NCBI GenBank assembly: GCA_963770485.1
Contig: CAVYPX010000011.1
Span: forward strand, 1-64,000
DNA length: 64,000 bases
From: CAVVEC01 sp963770485
GTDB lineage: Bacteria > Acidobacteriota > Terriglobia > Terriglobales > Acidobacteriaceae
Direction: 5' to 3'
Positions within the stretch are counted from its first letter, which is position 1; every line of letters begins with the position of its first letter. The notes beneath the pieces were generated by a model. The model was not told where the DNA came from, searched no databases, and saw only the letters and a program-made list of their open reading frames with translations. The position numbers were made by a program, and so were the translations under genes. Positions 53,730 through 62,808 of the stretch are shown here, piece by piece.

Positions 53730-53933
53730 ATGGAACTGCTACTCACCTCTGACGAAGGGGAACTGCTGATGGAAGTGCTCGAGGAACATCATCGTGCGCT
53801 GCTGTGGGAAATTTCGCGGACCAAGCATCACGAGTTCAAGCTGGCGCTGAAGAACAAGGAAAAGCTGCTCGTATCCATAATCGACAAATCGAGGGCCAGG
53901 CGACCGAGAGAATTCGCCATTAGCTCTCTATAA
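53730..53933 (+). CDS. 67-aa hypothetical protein
   Basis: GGGGGA lies 5-6 bases before the ATG. Sixty-seven residues of helical, Glu/Lys-rich sequence: MELLLTSDEGELLMEVLEEH, then RALLWEISRTKHHEFKLALK. It looks like a small cytoplasmic helical protein; similar small proteins occur next to stress genes in Acidobacteria by memory only. Function unknown. Confidence 0.7.
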   Translation: MELLLTSDEGELLMEVLEEHHRALLWEISRTKHHEFKLALKNKEKLLVSIIDKSRARRPREFAISSL

Positions 53934-54204
53934 CGAGGGGATTGTTGTCGTAACCAGGTGTTCCGCCACCCATTTTCTGGGAGCGCCGGCCGAGCCATTT
54001 GCCACTGCCCTGAGCTGCGATTCGGCCTGCACGGGCGAGGGCGCCCGGGCCTACATCTCTGAACCCTCTGCGTCAGTTTCCCTGACGGCGGGTTTCGCCG
54101 TCACACCCTCGTGTAATCGCCGTCACAGAAGTCTGGTCAACCAGGGATGAAAATTTTGCTTAGAGCGAAGGACGATAGAGGTCGGGACGCTCCAGGAGGC
54201 CGTT
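53934..54204. other. Intergenic stretch with hairpins
   Basis: GGGCGAGGGCGCCCGGGCCTACATC (54036-54058) belongs to the palindrome-plus-CCTAC family seen near 44.1 and 44.7 kb. A TGACGGCGGGTTTCGCCGTCA hairpin lies near 54082. No gene. Confidence 0.5.
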
Positions 54205-54768
54205 ATGGCGATCGGAGACTACTTGCTGGTTGCACTACTGGTGATCGCTGCCGTGTATGTGATTCGCCGAGTACAGATTGCGGCTCGCGACGCTCGGAGA
54301 TTTCGAGGAAAAATGCTGGCTACCTGCCCGGAAACGCAGGCCACAGTGGCGGTCAAAGTCGCGACTTGGCGGGAAGCTCTTGCAGCTCTGGTCGGCAGGC
54401 GGCACTTGGAGTTGAAATCCTGTACGCGCTGGCCAGAGCGTCAGGATTGCGGCCAGGAATGCCTGAGCCAGCTCGAATCGGATCCGGAAAAGCACCGTGT
54501 GTGGAAGATCGCTTCGCAGTGGTATGAGGGAAAAAATTGTGCCTATTGCGGTAAGCCGATCGAAGCTTTCAGCCACGTCGATCACAGGCCCGCCCTGCTA
54601 AGCGCGGAAAAAAGGACCGCGGAATGGGATCAAGTCCCGGCGGAAAAGCTGCCGGAGATTATGTCGTCATCGCTGCCGGTTTGCTGGAACTGTCATGTCG
54701 TTGAGACATTTCGGCGGGAGCATCCCGAACTTGTCATCGAGCGGCGGCGAGAGCATGTAAAGGCTTGA
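54205..54768 (+). CDS. Membrane-anchored Cys-rich hypothetical protein
   Basis: 187 residues with CAGGAGG upstream of the ATG. An N-terminal membrane helix (GDYLLVALLVIAAVYVIRRV) is followed by a cytoplasmic region holding several Cys pairs: SCTRWPERQDCGQEC, CAYCGKPI and VCWNCHVV, resembling zinc-binding knuckles. No known family. Signalling or redox roles are guesses. Confidence 0.8.
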   Translation: MAIGDYLLVALLVIAAVYVIRRVQIAARDARRFRGKMLATCPETQATVAVKVATWREALAALVGRRHLELKSCTRWPERQDCGQECLSQLESDPEKHRVWKIASQWYEGKNCAYCGKPIEAFSHVDHRPALLSAEKRTAEWDQVPAEKLPEIMSSSLPVCWNCHVVETFRREHPELVIERRREHVKA

Positions 54769-55196
54769 TGGCGCGCGCAAGCGGGAGATTCCCGGTCATA
54801 TTGAGGTTCGCACAATATTGTGACATTTCACGCCTCTGTCATTTCGAGCGGAGCAAGATGGTCCGCTCGCGGACAATCTGGCGGAGTCGAGAAACCTGCT
54901 GGGCCGCCGCCTGGAACAGCAGGTTCCTCGACTACGGTTCGCCCTCCGCAAGGCGGACGACGAACCTCCGCTCGGAATGACAGAGGCACGATATTTTGCA
55001 AAGCTTAATTTCATTTCAATCAACCACAAAGGCCCCCATCCTGGCCTTCGTGTAGCTTGGTGTGCTCCGCGCTTGTCAAACCCGACCGATTCCTCTGTCC
55101 AAAAGTCACGGTGCCCGGTGACAGCGATCATATCGGAATCTGAGCCTGCGGAGTAAGTTCAATGAGGAGATTATTCCTGTACCGCGGGGGTAGAGT
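54769..55196. other. Intergenic region with nested inverted-repeat element
   Basis: A palindrome CACAATATTGTG (54811-54822) and a 152-base nested inverted-repeat element (54834-54985) dominate. No gene. The leader of the ammonia-lyase gene follows. Confidence 0.6.
54834..54985. repeat. Nested inverted-repeat (MITE-like) element
   Basis: Outer arms CTCTGTCATTTCGAGCGGAG and CTCCGCTCGGAATGACAGAG pair over 19 of 20 bases. An inner pair GTCGAGAAACCTGCT/AGCAGGTTCCTCGAC pairs 14 of 15, around a short GGGCCGCCGCCTGGAAC loop. It looks like a miniature inverted-repeat element; no target duplication was identified. Confidence 0.7.
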
Positions 55197-56762
55197 ATGA
55201 CAGCCGTATTGGACGAAGTGCAGAGCCGCCATGCAGGTACGACAGCCGTATTGGATGGGCATTCGCTGAAGATTGAGGATGTGGTCAGAATCGCCCGAGA
55301 TCGTCAGGCCATCGAACTGCACCCGTTTGCCATCAATCGAATTGAGAAGTGCCGAAACCTTCTCGAACGCAAGATACGAGCGCGCGAGATCATGTATGGC
55401 GTCAACACCGGCATTGGCGAACTCTCGGAAGTGGTGCTCACCCCGGAGCAGGCGGAGAAGTACCAGAAGTACTTGCTCTACTCGCATGCTGCAGGCTGCG
55501 GAGAACCCTGCACCGAGGAGAACGTGCGCGCGGCCATGCTTTCTCGTCTCAACACTCATTGCTGGGGCCATTCGGGGATCAGGCTTGAAATCGTCCAGAC
55601 GCAGATCGAAATGCTCAACAAGGGCGTGACTCCCGTGGTCTGCCAAAAAGGATCGGTGGGAGCCTGCGGCGACCTCTCACCCATGGCCCAGATGGCGCTC
55701 ACACTCATGGGTGATGGCGAGGTGTTCTACAAGGGCAAGAGGTTGCCGGCGAAAGAGGGCATGGAGAAAGCGGAAATCCCCACCATCGTCTTCCGCGAGC
55801 GGGACGGATTGGCCGCCATCAACGGTTCCGATTTCATTACAGGGATGGGCTGCCTCGAGCTGTACGACGCGGAAAGATGGCTCCGGACGCAGGAAGTATC
55901 CCTGGCGATGAGTCTGGAAGCGCTCAACGCCAATATGAAAGCCTACGATCCCCGCATCCACTTTGTGCGGGGTTATCCGGGCGCGGAAGAATGCGCCGAG
56001 AACATCCGGAAGCTGACCGACGGGTCGGAACTGCTCAAGCTCCCCGGTAAGAAAATACAGGATGCTTACTCACTGCGCTCCAGCCCGCAAGTGATCGGGG
56101 CAGCACGGGAAGCTTTCAAATGGGCGCGCTACATGCTGGAGATCGAACTGAACCACGCTGCCGACAATCCTACCTTCTTTCCAGAAGAAGATCTGGTGCT
56201 GACGGGCGCCAATTTCCAGGGCACGCCCATGGCTTTTGCGCTCGAGCTGGTTGGTATGTCATTGACCACTGTGGCCGCGCTCTCCGAGCGCCGACTCAAC
56301 CGGCTGATGAATCCCCATCTTTCTATGGGATTGCCCGCGTTCCTGACGAAGGGCGCCGGAATGTTCTCCGGGCTGATGCTCTCTCAATATACCGCTGGCG
56401 CGCTGGTCTGCGAAAACCGCGTGTTGAGCCATCCCGCGGCTACCGGCTCGATACCAGCAGCGGCGGATCAGGAGGACTTCGTCTCGATGGGGATGACCAC
56501 GGCCATCAAGACCCGGCAGATCATCGAAAACGCATGGTACGTGGTGGCGATTGAGCTGATGGCGGCGGCGCAGGCGTTCGATCTCCGCGCCCCGGTGAAG
56601 CCCTCACCCGCATGCCATGCGGTGCACCAGGTGATCCGCGAACACGTCAAAAAGCTGGAGGAGGACCGTCCGCTTTACGAAGACATCAACAACCTGGCCC
56701 GAGCCGCAAAAGAAGGCGAGATACTGGAAGCTGCGGAGAAAGTGGTTGGGAAGCTGAAGTGA
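55197..56762 (+). CDS. MIO-type aromatic amino acid ammonia-lyase (histidine-lyase-like), Ala-Cys-Gly variant
   Basis: 521 residues. It matches the HAL/PAL family: Tyr67 in MYGVNTGIG, His97 in SHAAGCG, Asn209 in INGSD, Gln288-Asp-Ala-Tyr291-Ser-Leu-Arg294, Phe340 and Glu426 (QEDFVSMG) line up with P. putida HAL Y53, H83, N195, Q277, Y280, R283, F329 and E414. The MIO tripeptide is Ala156-Cys157-Gly158, not Ala-Ser-Gly. In the classic enzyme the Ser forms the MIO cofactor. QEDF replaces QEDH and GANFQG replaces GNFHG. Histidase activity is thus only one possibility. The first codons repeat (TAVLD twice, 19-base direct repeat). Confidence 0.9.
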   Translation: MTAVLDEVQSRHAGTTAVLDGHSLKIEDVVRIARDRQAIELHPFAINRIEKCRNLLERKIRAREIMYGVNTGIGELSEVVLTPEQAEKYQKYLLYSHAAGCGEPCTEENVRAAMLSRLNTHCWGHSGIRLEIVQTQIEMLNKGVTPVVCQKGSVGACGDLSPMAQMALTLMGDGEVFYKGKRLPAKEGMEKAEIPTIVFRERDGLAAINGSDFITGMGCLELYDAERWLRTQEVSLAMSLEALNANMKAYDPRIHFVRGYPGAEECAENIRKLTDGSELLKLPGKKIQDAYSLRSSPQVIGAAREAFKWARYMLEIELNHAADNPTFFPEEDLVLTGANFQGTPMAFALELVGMSLTTVAALSERRLNRLMNPHLSMGLPAFLTKGAGMFSGLMLSQYTAGALVCENRVLSHPAATGSIPAAADQEDFVSMGMTTAIKTRQIIENAWYVVAIELMAAAQAFDLRAPVKPSPACHAVHQVIREHVKKLEEDRPLYEDINNLARAAKEGEILEAAEKVVGKLK

Positions 56763-56990
56763 ACCGGGTCGGGTAAGAACCTGTTGGGCTAGAATATTTC
56801 ACTCTACGGAAGCCGGTTTCTGGGGAGACCTCACTTCGTTATCCATCCTCAATGTTGGTTAGCCCCGTACTCCAGATCCCCGTGTTCGTTTTTCGTAACA
56901 AGAAGCCGATTCTTACGACTGTCGCTGCCATTTGGTGAAAGACTCGCCGATCTATCGGCCCGTCCCTCAATATCATCCGGGGAGGCAACC
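56763..56990. other. Intergenic region
   Basis: No gene. The end carries GGGGAGG about 6 bases before the patatin ATG. Shorter than 300 bases; nothing else of note. Confidence 0.4.
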
Positions 56991-59687
56991 ATGTGCTCCA
57001 TCTCGATTAAAGAAGTTCTGCGGCAAGAGCTCCAGCAAGTTGAAACCACCCGCTCGCTGCGGCTGGATCAGAATCAACCAAGGCCCGCTGCAGACAAGAG
57101 CCTGATCGGTCTGGCCTTCTCTGGCGGCGGCATCCGCAGCGCAACCTTCAACTTGGGAGTCCTGCAAGCCCTGGCGCAGACCCGCTTGCTGCATACCTTC
57201 GACTATATTTCAACCGTCTCGGGCGGCGGTTACATCGGTAGCTGGCTGATGGCGTGGATGCACCATCAGCAGATCGGCGTCAAGGAGGTTGAAGAACGTC
57301 TCTCGTCGCACAAGTATTCGTCCGCCAATGCAGCCGATCCTGCAGAGGTCCACTTCTTGCGCAATTACAGTAACTATCTCACGCCGCGAAAAGGAATTCT
57401 GGGCGCTGACTTCTGGGCCTTCATTGCTACCTACTTGCGCAATACGACTCTGAATCAGATCATTCTGGTGCTTTTGCTTCTTTCCGTGCTGATACTGCCG
57501 CGCGCGCTGGTCTATTTCCCCAATCAACTGGAGACCATCGAAAACCTGATCGACCATAAAGCTCACCCTCAGTTCTTCCTCTATTCCCAGTGGTTCGGGG
57601 TTTTCGCGGGCTTCTTCTTTGTCGCATTGGCCGTGACTTTCATGGGCCTGAATCTGGTTTGGGTCGATCCCCATACCAAGAAAAAATATTCCTGGTACAC
57701 AAAACAGTGGGCGGTTCACCTCATGATTGTAGTTCCTTTGATTGTGGCAGCGGCTCTGGTGAGTTATGGAATCAGTTTCTTCGTGAACGACTTTGGAATT
57801 CTCGATGAACCGTTGTGGCGTCCGTCGCTTCTCGGCATGATTCTTTACTTCGGGCTCTGGCTGATGGCATTGCTGCTGCGCTGGGTTGCGGGTGCCGGGC
57901 GAGGATTCAGCGGGTATAAGGGGCCCGCGCCATGGCTGGTGCTCACCACAGCCGCCATAACGGGCTGGATTGTGGGCTATCTGTTTTTACCTTATTGCAA
58001 TCTCCTGAGCCGTCCAAGTCCAGACGACACTTTCAACTGGTACGTGTTCGCCGTCGGAACCCCGGCATTCGTCGGAATCATGCTGCTGGCCGGGATCGTG
58101 CACATCGGTCTAATGGGACGCGGCATGAGCGACGGACACCGCGAGTGGTGGGCGCGTCTGGGAGGAGGATTGGTCATTTATTCCAGTTGCTGGCTCTTGC
58201 TTTTTGTGACCGCCGTCTATGTGCCGCTATACCTCGCCCGGCTCTGGGACGCGCACGTCCCGAGCTTCACAACAGGAACAGTCCTATGGATTGTCTCGAC
58301 TGCGTATGGGGTTCTATTTGGCAAAAGTAAAGACACTGGCTTGACCAACCCAGCAGCGCCGCTGACAAAGAAGATGCTCGGATATGCGGCCCGTCTGACT
58401 CCCTACATTTTCATAGCTGGACTGCTGTCGGCGCTCTCGGTCCTCGGAGCAAGAATCGCTCTTTTCCTGACTCAGGACTCAACTCCTTTGAGCCAATTGC
58501 CGAACTCCTGGAGCGACCCCAGCCTGCCCCTTGCATGCCTTGCGCTTTTCCTGGCGGCCGTGATTCTCTCCTGGCGCGTCAACATCAACGAGTTCTCTAT
58601 CCACCACGCGTATCGCAACCGGCTGGTCCGCTGCTATCTCGGAGCCTCGGTGCGGCATCGGGATGCGCAACCTTTCACCGGGTTCTCCGAGGCCGACGAT
58701 CTGCCGCTTATGAAACTGCAGGTTCCGGCCGGTTCAACCGCGCCGAAGGATGGGCGCCCGTTCCCGGTCCTGAACACCAGCTTGAACGTCGTGCGCGGCA
58801 AGGAACTGGCGCTGCAAACTCGTAAGGCTCGTTCCTTCGCGTTTACCCCGCTTTTTGCGGGATTCACCAGAGAAACTATAGGCGGCACAGAGTGGCAATC
58901 GGCTTACGCGCCGACGCGGGAATCCGGCTCAAAGCAGCGGGGTTGCGAAGATGGCATCAGCCTGGGCACTGCAATGGCCATTTCCGGGGCAGCCGCAAGC
59001 CCCAACATGGGTTTCTATTCGCAACCGGCACTGGCCTTTCTGATGACCCTGTTCGACGTGCGTCTGGGCTGGTGGATCGGCAATCCCATGAAGGAAAACA
59101 AATGGCGACATGGAGGGCCCGGGGTCGGTTTTTACTGGTTGCTGCGCGAACTGCTAGGCTCGACCAGCGATGAGAGTGAATATGTCTATCTTTCCGATGG
59201 AGGCCATTTCGAGAATCTTGCGGTCTACGAATTGGTTCGGCGCGGTTGTAAGCTCATCGTTGCCAGCGACGCCTCCTGTGACCCGGGCGGCGGCTTTGGC
59301 GACTTGCACAATGCCATCGAGCGCTGCCGCACCGATTTCGGCGTCGAGATCGAAGTGGACGTCAGTAATCTGAAACGGCAGGCAGGACTGGCACCGAATC
59401 ACTTCGCGGTGGGCAAGATCCATTACCCCAGCTCGCCGGACGATGATGGCGTCATCGTTTATCTGAAGCCTACCTTGGTTGCGACTGATCCTGCTGACGT
59501 CCTCGGTTACAACGCAGTGAACCCGAATTTCCCCGATGACACCACCGCCAACCAGTGGTTTGATGAGGCGCACTTTGAGAACTACCGGGATTTGGGACAA
59601 GTTACTGGGAGCGCCGCGGAGAAGACCATCCGAGAGGCCGTGAACGGGCTTCTGGCGCCGGCCCGGAGCGAGGCCTCGGCCGCTTGA
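56991..59687 (+). CDS. Large membrane-embedded patatin-like phospholipase
   Basis: 898 residues. The patatin core starts at about residue 38: oxyanion-hole GGGIRS (45-50), nucleophile Ser77 in TVSGGGY and, far down, the catalytic Asp736 in SDGGHFENL. Between them (about 130-520) lie about eight to ten hydrophobic segments (for example LVLLLLSVLILPRALVYF and MALLLRWVAGAGRG). Patatins hydrolyse phospholipid acyl chains; here the Ser-Asp pair is separated by a membrane domain. The gene follows the ammonia-lyase after about 230 bases; no functional link is evident. Confidence 0.9.
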   Translation: MCSISIKEVLRQELQQVETTRSLRLDQNQPRPAADKSLIGLAFSGGGIRSATFNLGVLQALAQTRLLHTFDYISTVSGGGYIGSWLMAWMHHQQIGVKEVEERLSSHKYSSANAADPAEVHFLRNYSNYLTPRKGILGADFWAFIATYLRNTTLNQIILVLLLLSVLILPRALVYFPNQLETIENLIDHKAHPQFFLYSQWFGVFAGFFFVALAVTFMGLNLVWVDPHTKKKYSWYTKQWAVHLMIVVPLIVAAALVSYGISFFVNDFGILDEPLWRPSLLGMILYFGLWLMALLLRWVAGAGRGFSGYKGPAPWLVLTTAAITGWIVGYLFLPYCNLLSRPSPDDTFNWYVFAVGTPAFVGIMLLAGIVHIGLMGRGMSDGHREWWARLGGGLVIYSSCWLLLFVTAVYVPLYLARLWDAHVPSFTTGTVLWIVSTAYGVLFGKSKDTGLTNPAAPLTKKMLGYAARLTPYIFIAGLLSALSVLGARIALFLTQDSTPLSQLPNSWSDPSLPLACLALFLAAVILSWRVNINEFSIHHAYRNRLVRCYLGASVRHRDAQPFTGFSEADDLPLMKLQVPAGSTAPKDGRPFPVLNTSLNVVRGKELALQTRKARSFAFTPLFAGFTRETIGGTEWQSAYAPTRESGSKQRGCEDGISLGTAMAISGAAASPNMGFYSQPALAFLMTLFDVRLGWWIGNPMKENKWRHGGPGVGFYWLLRELLGSTSDESEYVYLSDGGHFENLAVYELVRRGCKLIVASDASCDPGGGFGDLHNAIERCRTDFGVEIEVDVSNLKRQAGLAPNHFAVGKIHYPSSPDDDGVIVYLKPTLVATDPADVLGYNAVNPNFPDDTTANQWFDEAHFENYRDLGQVTGSAAEKTIREAVNGLLAPARSEASAA

Positions 59688-59777
59688 ATTTTCAACACGG
59701 ATCAGACCATGGCGTGAGTCGAAAACCTTCGTTCGGCATGCACCTCGGGTAGGCCCCGAGCCGCTGAGTTGATTTGT

Positions 59778-59805
59778 CGGTAGTGGGCCAATTAGCCCAC
59801 TACCG
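59778..59805. terminator. Bidirectional terminator
   Basis: An 11-bp perfect stem CGGTAGTGGGC/GCCCACTACCG with a 6-base loop, flanked by T-rich ends on both strands (ATTTGTC, and GATTTGTC upstream), between convergent genes. Confidence 0.8.
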
Positions 59806-59822
59806 ATTTGTCTGATCCGAGG

Positions 59823-61010
59823 CTAGTGGTGCCGTTCTTCGCCTCCACTGGCCGGATGAGGAGCACTCTGTTGATGCGGTGCATTCTCATGGTGAGGCGC
59901 ACTCTGGGAATGCGACTCGCTCTGTGCTCGAGGCATGTTCTCCGGGCGAGACGCCGTCTGCGAACGAGGAACGCTTTGCGGGCGAGGCGCATTCTGAGCA
60001 TGGGGCGAACTCTGGGGGTATCCGGCGCCTTGTGGGTGCGGGGTGCTCTGCGGCCGAGGCACACTTTGCGCTTGAGGCGCGGCCGCGTGCGGCGCGGAAG
60101 CGCTGCCCTGCGCAGTTGACGGGCGAGGAACATTGTTTCCCGGGCGTGTGCCGTGGTTGTTGGCCACTGATGGAGCAGCGATGTTCCGCGCCGGTGTCGA
60201 GGTGTTCGGACGAGCAGTCATCGCGTTGCCTCCGGCACTCGGAGGCCTCGGAATCTGACGACTTGCGGTGGCGGCCGGGTGGTAAGGCGCCCCCGCCTGT
60301 TTAGCCGCTACGACGCCATTGCCGGTAAATACCCCCGGCTTCGACGTGGCTGCAATGGCCGGTCGCCCGTGGTTCACCGATGCATAGAGAGCGCGGTTGT
60401 TCCGCGCAGCCTGCACCTGCTGAGTTTGCATTTTGGTGGGCTGCACGTGTCGTTCGCGCGCCGCTACCTGTTCCGCAGGAGTGGGGCGAGCCCTGGCTCC
60501 GCCGGTACCGCCGTTATAGCTGACGTTGTTTACCGTGGTGTTGTTAATCACCGTCCGGTTGTAGACATTGGTAACATTGGTGACGTTCACGTTGGTCACA
60601 CTACGGTTGTAGTAGAACTGTCCGCGATTCCAATATCCGCCTTCATAGCCGACGCCCCCGTAGCCGTAGCCGTAGTTAATGCCGCCATAGAAGCCGATAT
60701 GGGGACCCCAGTAACCGGCGTTCCAGAGATAGAAACCGTTGGACCAACCCCAATAACCCGGTGTCCAAAGCAGACCCACAGCTGGAGCCACCACCCAGGT
60801 GCCGGGCACCCAATAGTAGTCACTGTCGCCGTACGCCCAGTAGCCGGGCGTCCACATATAACCTGGGCCGGGGCAAATTGGCTGAGCGTAGACCGGCAGC
60901 ACGGGCGGACCGACGCTGATCGATACCCCAATCTGCGCAAAAGACGCCGCCGGCACAGCCAGCAGCAACAACGCTAACAATAGCCAACGAACAGAGCGGA
61001 TTACAGCCAT
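59823..61010 (-). CDS. YXWGXW repeat surface-type protein with low-complexity tail
   Basis: 395 residues from ATG 61010 with AGGGGA upstream. Signal peptide to about 26 (VPAASFAQIG). Residues 40-130 hold Trp/Tyr/Gly repeats (GYMWTPGYWAYG, WTPGYWGWSNGFYLWNAGYW) typical of YXWGXW proteins. An Asn/Val/Thr stretch follows, and the last 120 residues are Pro/Gln/Ser/His repeats (for example PRPQSVPRSQTA). It is probably an envelope or matrix protein; the tail is likely disordered. Confidence 0.85.
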   Translation of the reverse strand: MAVIRSVRWLLLALLLLAVPAASFAQIGVSISVGPPVLPVYAQPICPGPGYMWTPGYWAYGDSDYYWVPGTWVVAPAVGLLWTPGYWGWSNGFYLWNAGYWGPHIGFYGGINYGYGYGGVGYEGGYWNRGQFYYNRSVTNVNVTNVTNVYNRTVINNTTVNNVSYNGGTGGARARPTPAEQVAARERHVQPTKMQTQQVQAARNNRALYASVNHGRPAIAATSKPGVFTGNGVVAAKQAGAPYHPAATASRQIPRPPSAGGNAMTARPNTSTPARNIAAPSVANNHGTRPGNNVPRPSTAQGSASAPHAAAPQAQSVPRPQSTPHPQGAGYPQSSPHAQNAPRPQSVPRSQTASRPENMPRAQSESHSQSAPHHENAPHQQSAPHPASGGEERHH

Positions 61011-61270
61011 CGTGGTTCCCCTGCGCTCGTCATCCTTCGCTTGCCCGGTAGGACCTTGCTGCTCCAGGTTGCGCGGATAAAGAGGCGACATTTCAGCTCT
61101 CAGGTTCGAGCCTCAAGTCTTATCCTATACAAACGCGGGCTGCAAGAATATGTTGCGCTGTCCCAGGGTTACCTCGGAATGCAATGATTCTACACGGGCT
61201 GTGGGATGCACAGGGGAGCCGCTGCTACTTCCGAAGAACCGCCAATCCTCGAATGGCAATCGCAGCGGAA

Positions 61271-61738
61271 TCACAGCGGCAGGGCGCTCGGGAAGCGGGT
61301 CTGGAAGTCGAGCAGCCCGGCCCACTCCGGCGTAATGGTGATACGCACCATTTCCTCGATCATGGAGCCTAACTGCTCCACCCAGGCCTTACCTTGTTGG
61401 CTTCCAAAATAGCGCTCGGCAGCCATCGCATATTCAGGAACAATCCCGCTCATGGTTTGCAGCCGCGCCGTGCCTCGCACCAGCAGCACTTTGTGAGGGA
61501 AAACATTGTCATCAATGGTGAGCGCCACTTTGGGGTTCTTGCTGAGAGCCTTCAGCTTCGGCGCCTTGGGCGGAGTTCCGAGCACGAACTCCCGCTCATT
61601 CCAATGGAACCAGATGGGTACAACCCTGGGCGTACCATCGGTCCAGACATAGGCCAGCCGCGCGGGAATGGTCGAGTGCAGCAGGGCTTGCGAAGCTGGA
61701 TGCCGCAAGAGCTCAAGATCTCCCTGTTTCACCGGCAT
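61271..61738 (-). CDS. Pyridoxamine 5'-phosphate oxidase-like FMN/F420-binding protein
   Basis: 155 residues with AAAGAGG upstream of the ATG. The split-barrel flavin-reductase fold shows PARLAYVWTDGTPRVVPIWFHW, LGTPPKAPKLKALSKNPKVA and LTIDDNVFPHKVLLVRG. The family includes PNPOx-like and F420-dependent proteins; the cofactor cannot be assigned from sequence. Cytoplasmic, stands alone. Confidence 0.87.
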   Translation of the reverse strand: MPVKQGDLELLRHPASQALLHSTIPARLAYVWTDGTPRVVPIWFHWNEREFVLGTPPKAPKLKALSKNPKVALTIDDNVFPHKVLLVRGTARLQTMSGIVPEYAMAAERYFGSQQGKAWVEQLGSMIEEMVRITITPEWAGLLDFQTRFPSALPL

Positions 61739-61949
61739 GAGGCACCTCTTTGATCGCGAATACCGTGGGGGATTATAGAACCGTTGCTAGCCGCTGTCTC
61801 CATCTTATTGGCTGGGTCAGATGGAGCGGGAGACGGGGATATCCCCGGCGAGCGGGCGCGGTGAAACGAATCCGGGTCCCACGAAAACAGATATAGCCCG
61901 AAGGAATAGCGCCTTTGCAAGAAGATTTCTCTACCGGCGGTTGCCGTTG

Positions 61950-62738
61950 CTACTTTCCTGAGCGCCAAGCCGGAATCGCGTCCGCTCCTCGCGCCAGGTG
62001 ACCGAGGCTGGCGTCATCAAGAGTGATCACATCCGGCCCCTTGGTCTTGCCTGCGATGATCGCCTTGTTCGGGATGGTCTCGTAGGCGTAGCCGGTCAAC
62101 TTGGCAGTGATATCCGCCGTCTTGCGATCCACGTCGACCGTTAGCCTCGCCCAGCCGTAATGGAGTTTTTGGCCAATCAAAAAGCTCAACCCGAGGTAGC
62201 GGTTCCTGGTGCCCACCCATTTGCCCAAGTCGAGGTAGGGACGCGCATACACCATTGATCCATAGTTTTGGAAGTTCTGTTTCGGCCCGATATGCGACCC
62301 TTTGTGCAAGGCAAATGCGTGCGCAAGTCCTTGAGAAGTGCTGCCCTCAACCTTGGCCCCACTCTGGAAATGTCCAACGGAGAGCGTATTGAAAAAGCTA
62401 AAATCCGTAGCGAAATCTCCATAGTGAATTGTGAAGTCGATGATTCCATCGTGGTTGATGTCCAGGGCATAGCTCTTCAATCCGCCGAATCCGATGGTTG
62501 CGTGGGCAGGCGTGTAAACCAGCTTGGCCTCGGAGGAACTCGATGAGAGAAGCACGCCAGCAAACAAAGCCCCTGCCCGAAGCGCATATTCAACCGGAGA
62601 GATGGGCAGCAGCCCCACCCCCGCCGCACTGGCCGCCAGCGCATACGAGTTGAGCCGCTGATGCAGTGATTCGGAAAGAATCGAGGGCTTTCTGGATGCT
62701 CGCTTGATAAATTCCCCCTTCTCGGTGAGCGCAAACAT
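61950..62738 (-). CDS. Secreted Acidobacteria-type hypothetical protein
   Basis: 262 residues from ATG 62738 (GGAG 4 bases upstream); a TTG at 62780 would add 14 residues. The motif SESLHQRLNSYALAASAAGVGL is a hydrophobic signal-like segment I recall from Acidobacteria proteins, followed by SSSEAKLVYTPAHATIGF and an Asp/His-rich SYALDINHDGIIDFTIHYGD, an EF-hand-like calcium loop. Beta-rich; function unknown. Confidence 0.78.
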   Translation of the reverse strand: MFALTEKGEFIKRASRKPSILSESLHQRLNSYALAASAAGVGLLPISPVEYALRAGALFAGVLLSSSSSEAKLVYTPAHATIGFGGLKSYALDINHDGIIDFTIHYGDFATDFSFFNTLSVGHFQSGAKVEGSTSQGLAHAFALHKGSHIGPKQNFQNYGSMVYARPYLDLGKWVGTRNRYLGLSFLIGQKLHYGWARLTVDVDRKTADITAKLTGYAYETIPNKAIIAGKTKGPDVITLDDASLGHLARGADAIPAWRSGK

Positions 62739-62808
62739 TGTACTCCGGCAGCAAGCTCTCTCTTGCTTGTTCTGTGACAAGTTTAAGCAGGTTTCAAGGG
62801 GGGGCTGA

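Noticed and set aside
54811..54822. CACAATATTGTG palindrome as an operator
   Set aside because: A perfect 12-base palindrome, but it stands alone beside a repeat element and far from a promoter; not enough to call a site.
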